Origin: Streptomyces sp. Ru71
GTDB lineage: Bacteria; Actinomycetota; Actinomycetes; Streptomycetales; Streptomycetaceae
DNA: 55,361 nt
Reading direction: 5' to 3'
Assembly: GCF_002920535.1 (NCBI RefSeq)
Contig: NZ_PQSS01000051.1
Coordinates: 1-55,361, forward strand
The translations under genes and the position numbers were made by a program. The number at the start of each line of letters is the position of its first letter. Position 1 is the first letter of the stretch. Below, one piece after another: positions 33,238 through 41,854 of this stretch. A model generated the notes under the pieces. That model did no database searches. It worked only from the letters and a program-made list of their open reading frames with translations, and was not told where the DNA came from.

Positions 33238-33501
33238 ATGAACGACCGAGTCACTCCCACGATGCACGCGCTGCCCGACGGCGAGGCGGAACTGGCCGTG
33301 GTGCTCCGGCTGCCCTGGGAGGACGTCGCCCGGCTGGGCCAGGAGGCGGGGCGGCTGGCCGCGCAGGCGCAGCGCCCGGTGACCCTGGACGAGGCCGTCA
33401 GCCACCGGCTGCGCTCCCGCCCGGTCGCCGCGCACGCCAAGCCGGCGGGGGAACAGCCGGCCGCGGTGTCGGCGCTGCCGAGGATCAGCGGGACGGCGTA
33501 G
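33238..33501 (+). CDS. Small protein with ribbon-helix-helix-like pattern
   Basis: 87 residues from ATG 33238, with AGGGGA 10 nt upstream; longer in-frame starts lack a site. AELAVVLRLPWEDVARLGQE then a second helix PVTLDEAVSHRLRSR has the strand-helix-helix pattern of RHH/CopG DNA-binding antitoxin-like proteins. The C-terminal 25 residues are disordered (Ala/Pro). No toxin gene is beside it. The stop lies within the first copy of a 27-bp tandem repeat. Function is inferred from pattern only. Confidence 0.65.
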   Translation: MNDRVTPTMHALPDGEAELAVVLRLPWEDVARLGQEAGRLAAQAQRPVTLDEAVSHRLRSRPVAAHAKPAGEQPAAVSALPRISGTA

Positions 33502-33591
33502 CCACCCGGGGTCAGTGGGGCGGTGTAGCCACTCCGGGTCAGTGGGGCGGTGTAGCCACCCCGGATCAGTGGAGTGGTGTGCCCGACCGCA
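33484..33591. repeat. 27-bp tandem repeat between convergent genes
   Basis: Units start at 33484, 33511, 33538 and 33565. The two central ones differ only at one position; the outer ones are diverged. Consensus: GTCAGTGGGGCGGTGTAGCC then ACNCCGG. The first includes the TAG of the small RHH-like gene and the last includes the stop of the flavoprotein gene, so the repeats fill the whole space between two convergent stops. Confidence 0.9.
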
Positions 33592-34975
33592 CCTTCGCCG
33601 CCGCCTTCCGCGCCGCCACCAGCACCGGGTCCCACACCGGGGAGAACGGCGGCGCGTAGCCGAGGTCCAGCGCGGTCATCTGCTCCACCGTCAGGCCGGC
33701 CGTGAGGGCCACCGCCGCGATGTCCACCCGCTTGGCGGCGCCCTCGCGGCCGACGATCTGCACGCCGAGCAGGCGGCCCGTGCGGCGCTCGGCGAGCATC
33801 TTCACCGTCATGGGGGAGGCGCCCGGGTAGTAGCCCGCGCGGCTCGTCGACTCGATCGTCACCGTCTCGAACCGCAGACCGACCCTGCGCGCGTCCTTCT
33901 CCCGCAGCCCGGTCCGCGCGATCTCCAGGTCGCACACCTTGCTGACCGCCGTGCCGACGACACCGGGGAAGGTGGCGTAGCCGCCGCCCACGTTGGTGCC
34001 GATGACCTGGCCGTGCTTGTTGGCGTGGGTGCCCAGCGCGATGTGCCGCTCCTGCCCGGAGACCAGGTCGAGCACCTCGACGCAGTCGCCGCCCGCCCAG
34101 ATGTCCTCGTGCCCGCGCACCCGCATCGACAGGTCGGTCAGCAGACCGCCGTGCCGGCCGAGCGGCAGGCCCGCCGCCCGCGCGAGCCCCGTCTCGGGGC
34201 GTACGCCGATGCCGAGCACGACCACGTCGGCGGGGAACTCGGCACGGTCGGTGGCCACCGCGCGCACCCGGCCGTCGTCCCCGGTGAGGATCTTGGTGAC
34301 CTCGGCGTCGTCGACCATGGTGATGCCCAGGCCCGTCATCGCCTCGTGCACCAGGCGGCCCATGTCCGGGTCGAGCGTCGACATCGGCTCGCTGCCCCGG
34401 TTGACGACGGTCACCTCGTACCCGCGGTTGATCAGCGCCTCGGCCATCTCGACGCCGATGTAACCGGCGCCGACGACCACCGCGCGCCGCCCACGCGTGC
34501 GTGCCAGCGTGTCGAGCAGGGCCTGCCCGTCGTCGAGGGTCTGCACGCCGTGCACGCCCGGCGCGTCCACACCCGGCATCCGCGGCCGGATCGGCCGCGC
34601 CCCGGTCGCGATCACGAGCTTGTCGTACGACGTCCAGTACTCGGCCCCGCCGTCCACGTCACGCGCGCGTACCCGCCGCCCGGCCACGTCGATCTCCACG
34701 ACCTCGGTGCGCAGCCGCAGGTCGATGCCGCGCGCGCGGTGCTCCTCGGGGGTGCGGGCGATCAGCTCGTCCCGTCCGGCCACGTCACCGCCGACCCAGT
34801 ACGGGATGCCGCACGCCGAGTAGGAGGTGAAGTGGCCGCGTTCGAACGCCACGATCTCCAGCTCGTCGGGCCCCCTGAGCCGACGTGCCTGCGACGCCGC
34901 GGACATCCCCGCGGCGTCGCCGCCGATCACCACCAGCTTCTCCCGCGCACCCCGTGCCGCACCAGTCATGGTCAT
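33566..34975 (-). CDS. FAD/NAD(P)-dependent disulfide reductase (CoA-disulfide reductase/Nox group)
   Basis: 469 residues. It has an N-terminal FAD motif VVIGGDAAGMSAASQ, the single-cysteine active site SYSACGIPYW (Cys near 54), a second nucleotide-binding motif VVVGAGYIGVEMAEAL and the FAD signature DIWAGGDCVEV, then a C-terminal dimerisation domain ending in YAPPFSPVWDP. A single catalytic Cys instead of CxxxxC places it with CoA-disulfide reductase, NADH oxidase/peroxidase and polysulfide reductases. CoA reduction is less certain in an actinomycete, where mycothiol is the main thiol. Cytoplasmic. Not obviously in an operon. Confidence 0.88.
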   Translation of the reverse strand: MTMTGAARGAREKLVVIGGDAAGMSAASQARRLRGPDELEIVAFERGHFTSYSACGIPYWVGGDVAGRDELIARTPEEHRARGIDLRLRTEVVEIDVAGRRVRARDVDGGAEYWTSYDKLVIATGARPIRPRMPGVDAPGVHGVQTLDDGQALLDTLARTRGRRAVVVGAGYIGVEMAEALINRGYEVTVVNRGSEPMSTLDPDMGRLVHEAMTGLGITMVDDAEVTKILTGDDGRVRAVATDRAEFPADVVVLGIGVRPETGLARAAGLPLGRHGGLLTDLSMRVRGHEDIWAGGDCVEVLDLVSGQERHIALGTHANKHGQVIGTNVGGGYATFPGVVGTAVSKVCDLEIARTGLREKDARRVGLRFETVTIESTSRAGYYPGASPMTVKMLAERRTGRLLGVQIVGREGAAKRVDIAAVALTAGLTVEQMTALDLGYAPPFSPVWDPVLVAARKAAAKVRSGTPLH

Positions 34976-35002
34976 GCGAACACGCTAGACGCACACGGTG
35001 TT

Positions 35003-35929
35003 TCAGTCCTCACCGCGCCGCCTCAGCCGGGGTCGCAGCAGCCGCAGCCACGCCGCGAGCAGCAGCGCCGCCACCGCCGCGAACGGCAGCACCGCGCCCA
35101 GCGCCACCGCGATCCAGCGCAGCATCGTCACGAACGCGTCCCAGCCGCCGGCCAGCGCGTCCACGAAGCCCGGGGCGTCGTCGTCCTCCTCGGCCTGCCG
35201 CACCGGCGTCCCGGACAGCGACAGCGTGATGGTGGCCAGGCTGGTGCGGTCCTTCAGGGACGCCTGCTGGGCCAGCAGCGCCTCCAGGTCGGCCTGCCGG
35301 CGGCTCAGCTCGCCCTCCAGCTCCACCACGTCGCTCAGCTTCGTCGCCCGCTCCATCAGCTCCCGCACCCGGGCCACGCTGGCCCGCTGGGTGGCGATCC
35401 GGCTCTCCACGTCGACGACCTGGTCGGTGACGTCCTGCGCCTTGGAGCTGCGTTCCAGCAGCCGGCCCGCGCCCTGCAGCGTGGCGAGCACGGCGTCGTA
35501 CCTCTCCACGGGCACGCGCAGCACCACGCGCGTCTGCTCGCCCCCGTCCTCGTCGCGGGTGGTCGTCTCGTCGCCGACGTAGCCGCCCGCGGCCTCGGCG
35601 GCGGCCCGCGCGTCGTCCAGGGCCTTCGGCACGTTCTTCACCCGCACGGTCAGCGAGGCCGTGCGGATGATCCGGTTCTGCGCGAGCTTCGGCGGCGCGG
35701 CGGTGGCCTTGCGGGCGCCGCCCTCGCCGCCCTCGCCGCCCGCCGCGCCCTCCTGGCCCGCGCGGGCGTCCGCGGCCTCGGCGGGGCCGGCGGCCGCCGC
35801 CTTGTCCTGCGCGCTGCTCGCCCCGCCGGAGTCGCCGCCGGCCCCGCACGCCGTCAGCGTCAGGGCGGAGGCCAGCAGCAGCCCGGTCAGTGCCGCAACG
35901 GGTCGCGGAACGAAGTGTCGTGTGCGCAT
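35003..35929 (-). CDS. DUF4349 lipoprotein
   Basis: 308 residues from ATG 35929. A signal peptide ends in the lipobox LTAC. A Gly/Ala/Glu linker follows to about 75, then the DUF4349 domain: beta strands RIIRTASLTVRVKNV and TRVVLRVPVERYDAV, a long heptad helix (about 175-235, RELMERATKLSDVVELEGEL), a strand pair, and a C-terminal membrane helix near 275-298 with an Arg-rich end. It is anchored at both ends, with a coiled coil outside the cell. Function is unknown. Confidence 0.85.
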   Translation of the reverse strand: MRTRHFVPRPVAALTGLLLASALTLTACGAGGDSGGASSAQDKAAAAGPAEAADARAGQEGAAGGEGGEGGARKATAAPPKLAQNRIIRTASLTVRVKNVPKALDDARAAAEAAGGYVGDETTTRDEDGGEQTRVVLRVPVERYDAVLATLQGAGRLLERSSKAQDVTDQVVDVESRIATQRASVARVRELMERATKLSDVVELEGELSRRQADLEALLAQQASLKDRTSLATITLSLSGTPVRQAEEDDDAPGFVDALAGGWDAFVTMLRWIAVALGAVLPFAAVAALLLAAWLRLLRPRLRRRGED

Positions 35930-36080
35930 CTGGGTTTCAGCCCCCCGGGTCGTGTGATGACGGACGCTCCTTCGACGCCGGAGCGGGGCGCGGCGTTGGC
36001 GTTCGCCGGTTCCGATGCGGTCACGGTCGGGACTCGGCCCGGACACCGGCGTTGTCAGTGGTGTTTGAGACAGTGGGGTC

Positions 36081-37532
36081 ATGAGCGCAAGGGGTACGAG
36101 CACGCAGCACGTCGTCGTCATCGGAGCCGGGATCGCCGGGCTGGCCGCGGCCCACCGGCTGCTGGACCGGGGCGCGCGCGTGAGCGTGCTGGAGTCCTCC
36201 GACCGGGTCGGCGGCAAGCTGCTGCCCGGCGAGATCGCCGGCGTCCGCGTCGACCTCGGCGCCGAGTCGCTGCTCGCCCGCCGCCCCGAGGCCGTCGGCC
36301 TGGCCCGCGACGTGGGCCTCGGCGAGCGCCTGCAGCCCCCGTCCACCGCGACGGCCTCGATCTGGACCCGCGGAGCCCTGCGCCCCATGCCCAAGGGGCA
36401 CGTGATGGGCGTCCCCGGCACCGCCACCGCGCTCGCCGGCGTGCTCTCCGACGAGGGCCTGGCCCGCATCGAGCGGGACGCCGAACTGCCGCGCACCGAG
36501 GTCGGCGACGACGTGGCGGTGGGGGAGTACGTGGCGGCACGCCTGGGCCGCGAGGTCGTCGACCGCCTGGTCGAGCCGCTGCTCGGCGGTGTGTACGCGG
36601 GCGACGCCTACCGCATCTCGATGCGCTCGGCCGTGCCCCAGCTCTTCCAGGCCGCGCGCACCCACACCTCGCTGACCGAGGGCGTCCGCGAGATCCAGGC
36701 CAAGGCGGCGGCGAACCAGCAGACCGGCCCCGTCTTCATGGGCATCGAGGGCGGCATCGGATCGCTGCCGCTCGCCGTCGCCCGGGCGGTGCGCTCGCGC
36801 GGCGGCGAGATCACCACCAACGCGCCCGTCACGGAGCTGCGCCGGGAGCCCGGCGGCTGGCGCGTCACCGCCGGCGAGCGGGTGCTGCACGCCGACGCCG
36901 TGGTCCTCGCCGTCCCGGCACCCGCCGCCGCCCGCCTGCTGGCCACCGAGTCACCCCAGGCCGCCGCCGAGCTGACCGGCATCGAGTACGCCTCCATGGC
37001 CCTGATCACCCTCGCCTACCGCCGTGCCGAGGCGGGTCTGCCCGACGGCAGCGGCTTCCTCGTCCCGCCGGTCGACGGCCGCACCATCAAGGCGTCCACC
37101 TTCGCGTCGAACAAATGGGGCTGGATCGCCGAGGAGGACCCCGACGTGGTCGTGGTGCGCACCTCGGTCGGCCGCTACGGCGAGACGGAGATCCTCGGCC
37201 GCGACGACACCGGGCTGGTCGAGGTCTCACGACGGGACCTGAAGGAGGCCACCGGGCTCGACGCCACCCCGCTGCGGACCCAGGTCACCCGCTGGGTGGA
37301 CGGCCTGCCCCAGTACCCGGTCGGCCACCACGCGCGGGTGGCCCGCATCCGCGAGCACGTCGCCAAGCTGCCCGGTCTCGCCGTGTGCGGCGCGCAGTAC
37401 GACGGCGTCGGCGTCCCCGCGTGCATCGCGAGCGCGTACGCCGCCGTCGACCAGCTCGGCGGCGATCCGCGGGCTGTGCAGGAGCTCACCGCCCACCCGG
37501 TGCAGAGCCTGCACGGCGGAGCGGGAGAATAG
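36081..37532 (+). CDS. hemG: Coproporphyrinogen/protoporphyrinogen III oxidase (HemY type)
   Basis: 483 residues with an FAD motif VVIGAGIAGLAAAHRLLDRG at about 13-32, and C-terminal VCGAQYDGVGVPACIASAYA completing the FAD site. It is the oxygen-dependent flavin enzyme; in actinobacteria it acts mainly on coproporphyrinogen III (also named CgoX or HemY). hemQ follows after 4 nt, so the two are co-expressed and iron insertion would occur between them through a ferrochelatase encoded elsewhere. Confidence 0.93.
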   Translation: MSARGTSTQHVVVIGAGIAGLAAAHRLLDRGARVSVLESSDRVGGKLLPGEIAGVRVDLGAESLLARRPEAVGLARDVGLGERLQPPSTATASIWTRGALRPMPKGHVMGVPGTATALAGVLSDEGLARIERDAELPRTEVGDDVAVGEYVAARLGREVVDRLVEPLLGGVYAGDAYRISMRSAVPQLFQAARTHTSLTEGVREIQAKAAANQQTGPVFMGIEGGIGSLPLAVARAVRSRGGEITTNAPVTELRREPGGWRVTAGERVLHADAVVLAVPAPAAARLLATESPQAAAELTGIEYASMALITLAYRRAEAGLPDGSGFLVPPVDGRTIKASTFASNKWGWIAEEDPDVVVVRTSVGRYGETEILGRDDTGLVEVSRRDLKEATGLDATPLRTQVTRWVDGLPQYPVGHHARVARIREHVAKLPGLAVCGAQYDGVGVPACIASAYAAVDQLGGDPRAVQELTAHPVQSLHGGAGE

Positions 37533-37536
37533 GGTC

Positions 37537-38268
37537 ATGAGTGACGACGCCCCCACCACTGCCCCGGACCGGATTCCGAACAAGGGCAAGCTGGCCAAGG
37601 ACCTCAACGATGTCATCCGCTACACGCTGTGGTCCGTCTTCAAGCTGAAGGACGTGCTGCCCGAGGACCGCGCCGGCTACGCCGAAGAGGTCCAGGAGCT
37701 GTTCGACCAGCTCGCCGCGAAGGACGTGACGATCCGCGGCACCTACGACGTGTCCGGCCTGCGCGCCGACGCCGACCTCATGATCTGGTGGCACGCGGAG
37801 ACCAGCGACCAGCTCCAGGAGGCGTACAACCTCTTCCGCCGCACGAAGCTCGGCCGCGCGCTGGAGCCGGTGTGGTCGAACATGGCGCTGCACCGCCCCG
37901 CCGAGTTCAACCGCTCGCACATCCCGGCGTTCCTCGCCGACGAGACGCCCCGCAACTACGTGAGCGTCTACCCGTTCGTGCGCTCCTACGACTGGTACCT
38001 GCTGCCGGACGAGGACCGCCGCCGCATGCTCGCCGACCACGGCAAGATGGCCCGCGGCTACCCGGACGTGCGCGCCAACACCGTCGCCTCGTTCTCGCTG
38101 GGCGACTACGAGTGGATCCTCGCCTTCGAGGCCGACGAGCTGTACCGCATCGTCGACCTCATGCGCCACCTGCGCGCCTCGGAGGCCCGCATGCACGTCC
38201 GCGAGGAGGTCCCGTTCTTCACGGGCCGCCGCAAGGACATCAGCGAGCTGGTCGCGGGCCTGGCGTAA
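37537..38268 (+). CDS. hemQ: Coproheme decarboxylase (HemQ/ChdC)
   Basis: 243 residues, 4 nt after hemG. It has the chlorite-dismutase fold without the distal Arg of true chlorite dismutases. NYVSVYPFVRSYDWY around 139-153 contains the radical-forming Tyr, and LADHGKMARGY holds the axial His near 167. It converts Fe-coproporphyrin III to haem b by two oxidative decarboxylations, the last step of the coproporphyrin-dependent pathway. Confidence 0.95.
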   Translation: MSDDAPTTAPDRIPNKGKLAKDLNDVIRYTLWSVFKLKDVLPEDRAGYAEEVQELFDQLAAKDVTIRGTYDVSGLRADADLMIWWHAETSDQLQEAYNLFRRTKLGRALEPVWSNMALHRPAEFNRSHIPAFLADETPRNYVSVYPFVRSYDWYLLPDEDRRRMLADHGKMARGYPDVRANTVASFSLGDYEWILAFEADELYRIVDLMRHLRASEARMHVREEVPFFTGRRKDISELVAGLA

Positions 38269-38295
38269 GAGCTGTCCTTCTGCCGCCGGGTGCCA

Positions 38296-38382
38296 CCCGC
38301 GCCCCGAAGGGGCGCGGGGCTCTGCTCGATGTGCGGCTCCGCCGCGTGAGCGCGACCAGCCACCCACGACCCGCACCCGGCG
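38296..38382 (+). repeat. Dispersed double-hairpin element, probable hemGQ terminator
   Basis: A perfect 10-bp stem with loop GAA (38296-38305 and 38309-38318), a second hairpin GCGGC-TCC-GCCGC, then GCGCGACCAGCCACCC and CCGCACCCGGCG. The parts and order match 5229-5334 (opposite strand). It begins 27 nt after hemQ and ends at the stop of the convergent peptidase gene, so the first stem could terminate both. Confidence 0.7.
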
Positions 38383-40047
38383 TCAAGGAGCAAGGGCCGG
38401 CTTCGGCTCCGCATGCGGCGCGCACGACGCACGCCGCCCCGGAAGCCGGCCTTCGAGCAGATACGCCTCGAAGTAACCGTTGACGCACTGGTTCGACCCA
38501 CCCGCAACCCCGTGCGACCCGGCATCCCGCTCCGTCACCAGCACCGCCCCGGACAGCCGCCGCTGCAACTCCAGCGCCCCCTCATAGGGCGCCGCCGCGT
38601 CCCGCTCGGCGGCCAGGATCAGAACGGGCGGCAACTCACCGGCCCCGGTCCGTACATCCACCACCCGCTGACGCGGCGCGAGCCAGTACGCACAGGGCAG
38701 ATTCGTCCACGCGTTGTCCCACGTCTCGAACGGCGCCACCCGCGCGAGCCGCGTGTTGTCCCGGTCCCAGACGCGGAAGTCCGTCGGCCAGGGCGCGTCG
38801 TTGCACTCCACGGCCGTGTACACCGCGCTCGCGTTCTCCGCCTCGGCCGCGGCCTGCGCGACCGGCGCCGCCTGCTCGACCAGCGGCTTCTCGTCGCCCT
38901 TCATATACGCCGACAGCGCCTGCGCGCGGTGCGGCCAGTAGTCGTCGTCGTACCCGGCCTGCAGGAACGCGTTCTGCAGCTGCGCCGGGCCGACCTTGCC
39001 GCCCGCCGGCTTCGCGGCCAGCCGCTGCCGTGCCCGCTCATAGCTCGCGAGCACCTTCTCCGGGGTGTCGCCGAGGCCGTACACGTCGTCGTGGCGGGCG
39101 ATCCACTCCCGCAGATCCGCCCAGCGGCCCTCGAACGCCGCCGACTGGTCCAGGTTGTTGCGGTACCAGATCTTCGCCGGGTCCGGGTTGACCGCCGAGT
39201 CGAACACCATCCGCCGCACGTGCGAGGGGAACAGCGTCGCGTACAGCGCGCCGAAGTAGGTGCCGTAGGAGGCGCCCATGAACGTCAGCCGGTTCTCGCC
39301 CAGCGCGGCGCGGATCACGTCCAGGTCGCGGGCGTTGTTCAGGGAGGTGTAGTGCGCCAGCGCGCTGCCCGCCCGCTGCGCGCACCCGCGCGCGTACGCT
39401 TTGGCCCGCGCGATCCGCTCCTGTTTGTACGTCGCGTCAGGGTACGTCGGTGCCTGTGACGGCCCCTTGAGGAACTGCCCCGGGTCCTGGCAGGACAGCG
39501 GCGCCGAGCGGCCCACCCCGCGCGGGGAGTAGCCGACCAGGTCGTAGGCGGCGGCGACGCGCTTCCACTGCGGCACGAGGCCGACCAGCGGGAAGTACAG
39601 GCCGTCGCCGCCCGGCCCGCCCGGGTTGTAGACCAGCGAGCCCTGGCGGGGCACGCGCCGCTTGCTGTTGTGCGGGTCGCGGTGGGTGGCCTGCACCCGG
39701 CTGACGGCGAGCTTGATCTGCAGGCCGTCGGGGTGGGCGTAGTCGAGCGGGACCGTCACGGTGCCGCACTGCAGGGTGCCCGGCATGTCGGGCGCGTCGG
39801 AGCAGGGGCCGAACTCGATGCCGCGCGCGGCGGCCCGCGCGGCCGCGATCATCACCCCGCGCTTCTCGGCGGCCCGCTCCGCCTGCCCGGCCACGGCGCC
39901 CGCCGTGTCGGCGGCCCGCGCCGAGGCGGCCCCGGACAGGGCGGGGGGAACGGCCGGGGACACGCCCGGCGCACTGCCGGCCGGGGCGGCGGCCAGGGCG
40001 GTCAGCAGCAGCGACCCGGCGGCCGAGCAGAGGGCGGCGGCTCTCAT
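38383..40047 (-). CDS. Secreted S33-type alpha/beta-hydrolase peptidase (tripeptidyl-aminopeptidase-like)
   Basis: 554 residues from ATG 40047, preceded by AAAGGGA. It has a signal peptide (MRAAALCSAAGSLLLTALAA), then an Ala/Pro-rich stretch to about 70. The catalytic domain has the oxyanion region VYNPGGPGGDG and the nucleophile elbow GASYGTYFG near 257. A C-terminal TAP cap holds the Asp (LILAAERDAAAPYEG) and His (DAGSHGVAGG), and several Cys probably form disulfides. It should release short peptides from N-termini outside the cell. It is last in a minus-strand series with the TIGR04222, DUF4142 and MNIO genes, but a 117-nt gap makes co-transcription uncertain. Confidence 0.88.
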   Translation of the reverse strand: MRAAALCSAAGSLLLTALAAAPAGSAPGVSPAVPPALSGAASARAADTAGAVAGQAERAAEKRGVMIAAARAAARGIEFGPCSDAPDMPGTLQCGTVTVPLDYAHPDGLQIKLAVSRVQATHRDPHNSKRRVPRQGSLVYNPGGPGGDGLYFPLVGLVPQWKRVAAAYDLVGYSPRGVGRSAPLSCQDPGQFLKGPSQAPTYPDATYKQERIARAKAYARGCAQRAGSALAHYTSLNNARDLDVIRAALGENRLTFMGASYGTYFGALYATLFPSHVRRMVFDSAVNPDPAKIWYRNNLDQSAAFEGRWADLREWIARHDDVYGLGDTPEKVLASYERARQRLAAKPAGGKVGPAQLQNAFLQAGYDDDYWPHRAQALSAYMKGDEKPLVEQAAPVAQAAAEAENASAVYTAVECNDAPWPTDFRVWDRDNTRLARVAPFETWDNAWTNLPCAYWLAPRQRVVDVRTGAGELPPVLILAAERDAAAPYEGALELQRRLSGAVLVTERDAGSHGVAGGSNQCVNGYFEAYLLEGRLPGRRASCAPHAEPKPALAP

Positions 40048-40164
40048 GGCGTATCCCTTTCGTGTGCGTCTGCAACACAAGGGATGTTCGTCCGCCGGGC
40101 CGTGAAGGCAAGCACCGCGCGGCTGGTGTCGCCAGCCGTGCTCCCTGTGCGCCCCTCGGAAGGG

Positions 40165-40935
40165 TCAGCCGGTCCGGTCGCGGTGGGCGAAGGCGGCCCG
40201 CAGGTCCGGTTCGCCGACGGCCCGCACCCCGCGTACGGCGACGGAGATCAGGTACCGCAGGTCCTCCCCGGAGTCGTCGGCCCGCCGGGCCAGGGCGGTC
40301 AGCAGCCGCTGCCCCGCCGGGGATGCCCAGCGGGAGTACGGGTGGGCCTCTATCCGGGCCAGCACCAGGCAGCTCAGCGTGAGCGCCAGGGGCAGCGCGA
40401 ACCACAGCGCCACCAGGGTGCGCGGTACGTCCGTAGGGCCCGGCGTCAGCAGCGCGGCCGCGCCCAGCGCGGTCACGGCCGCCGCGGCGCCCCGCACCTG
40501 GCGCACCCCGGCCGAGACGGTCGTCCGCGCTCCGTCCGGCACGGCCAGGCCGGCTCCGACGAGCCGGTCGGCGAGGTGGCGCACCGCGTCGGCGGCGGCC
40601 GCGGCGGTGCGCACCGGGGCGATGCGGGACTGGCCCTGGGGGCCTATCGCCCCTATCACCGACCGCTCCATCTCGTCGCGTCCGCACGGGTCGACGACCG
40701 TGGCCCAGCCGGTGTGCGCGAGCAGCAGCCGGCGCTGACGGGCCATCGAGACCAGGGTCAGATCGGCGACCCGGGCCGGGCCGCCGGACAGGAACGCCGC
40801 CTCGTACAGCGTCAGGTCGTGGGCGGCCGGCTCCTGCGCGTCGGCGGCGGCCGCGCGCACGGCGGCCAGGCACAGCCGGGTGCAGGCCACGGCGGCGACG
40901 ACCCAGGCGACCAGCAGGAAAGGGACCCAGAACAT
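40165..40935 (-). CDS. TIGR04222-like membrane protein
   Basis: 256 residues from ATG 40935. There is an N-terminal membrane helix (FWVPFLLVAWVVAAVACTRL), a soluble part with HDLTLYEAAFLSGGPARVADL and LVSMARQRRLLL, which I recognise as the TIGR04222 conserved start, and two more helices near 160-205. The C-terminus is cytoplasmic and short. Members I recall often end in a Gly/Cys-rich tail and sit near DUF692 genes; this one has only four scattered cysteines (18, 22, 82, about 201) and no tail. The MNIO gene is two genes upstream. Confidence 0.72.
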   Translation of the reverse strand: MFWVPFLLVAWVVAAVACTRLCLAAVRAAAADAQEPAAHDLTLYEAAFLSGGPARVADLTLVSMARQRRLLLAHTGWATVVDPCGRDEMERSVIGAIGPQGQSRIAPVRTAAAAADAVRHLADRLVGAGLAVPDGARTTVSAGVRQVRGAAAAVTALGAAALLTPGPTDVPRTLVALWFALPLALTLSCLVLARIEAHPYSRWASPAGQRLLTALARRADDSGEDLRYLISVAVRGVRAVGEPDLRAAFAHRDRTG

Positions 40936-41044
40936 GCCAGGTTTGTATGCCACGGGCCGCGCCGGACGCCATGGGGCGTTCACCATCCGGACACAGTGTT
41001 GTGGGTATGTGACGTTCCGCTTCCTTGGAGACCGCCCTCTTCCT

Positions 41045-41719
41045 TCACCGAGTCGGCGGCGGTACGGAGGCGGGGGCCGCCAGGTCCCGGGCCAGTGCGT
41101 CGAAATCGACGTACCCGGTGGCCTCCAGGACGCGTATGTGGTCCAGGACCGTCGTGTTCGCGTCGTCGGCGAGGTCACGCACCAGCGTGTTGCGGGTCCC
41201 GGCGCGGACCTGCGCGACCAGGGTGAGCACCCTGCCGTGCGCCAGCCGCAGGATGTTGGCGAACCTCCGGTCGAAGTCCATGCCCTGCGCGGCCCGCAAC
41301 TCCCGCAGCCAGCCCTGCTGCTGCTCGCTCGGCTTGCCCGGCAGCGGCAGGCCGAGCCGGGCCGTGACGGCGCGCACCCGCTCGTCCAGGAAGGCATGCC
41401 CCTCGACCAGATGCCGGCCCGCGGTGCGCACGGCGACGGTGGTGCCCTTCTGCTGCGCGAGCCGGCCGGCGGGCAGCTCCCACAGGCCGGCCAGCCGGAC
41501 CTTGAAGACGAAGTCCCGGTCCTGCGCCGACAGCGCGCCGTACCGGGTGGGCATGTCGTCCCCGCTCAGGGTGTCCGCCGGGCCGGCGTCGGCGGCGGGG
41601 CGGTCGGCGTAGGACCAGAGGGGGACGATCAGTGCCAGGAGAGTGGTGGTGAGGCCGGCGATGATCAGACCGGTGCCACTGAAGATGCCTCGGCCCTGGA
41701 CGGGGGGTCGCGGTCGCAT
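41045..41719 (-). CDS. DUF4142 membrane-anchored protein
   Basis: 224 residues from ATG 41719 with AGGAG 6 nt upstream. A membrane anchor at about 15-36 (GLIIAGLTTTLLALIVPLW) is followed outside by a four-helix ferritin-like DUF4142 domain: SAQDRDFVFKVRLAGLWELP, a His-bearing GRHLVEGHAFLDERV helix, and ILRLAHGRVLTLV. Some relatives bind metals, but no complete site is evident. It lies between the TIGR04222 and MNIO genes, all on the minus strand. Confidence 0.82.
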   Translation of the reverse strand: MRPRPPVQGRGIFSGTGLIIAGLTTTLLALIVPLWSYADRPAADAGPADTLSGDDMPTRYGALSAQDRDFVFKVRLAGLWELPAGRLAQQKGTTVAVRTAGRHLVEGHAFLDERVRAVTARLGLPLPGKPSEQQQGWLRELRAAQGMDFDRRFANILRLAHGRVLTLVAQVRAGTRNTLVRDLADDANTTVLDHIRVLEATGYVDFDALARDLAAPASVPPPTR

Positions 41720-41854
41720 GGTGCTCTCCTGCTTACGGCACCGCACGCCGGAGTTCTCCCGGGTGCGGGGGAGGCATCGTACTGCGCCGTGACGTCACGA
41801 AAAGACGATGGTCGTACTGGCGGTTGGGTCGGTCGGGTCGGGGTCGTGGGGTCG

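Noticed and set aside
33515..37540. Open frame of 1341 codons on the plus strand
   Set aside because: It runs antisense to the flavoprotein and DUF4349 genes and out of frame with hemG; composition is His/Arg/Pro low complexity. A GC artefact.
40120..40138. Terminator after the TIGR04222-like gene
   Set aside because: Only a 7-bp CGGCTGG/CCAGCCG stem with no T-run; too weak to annotate.
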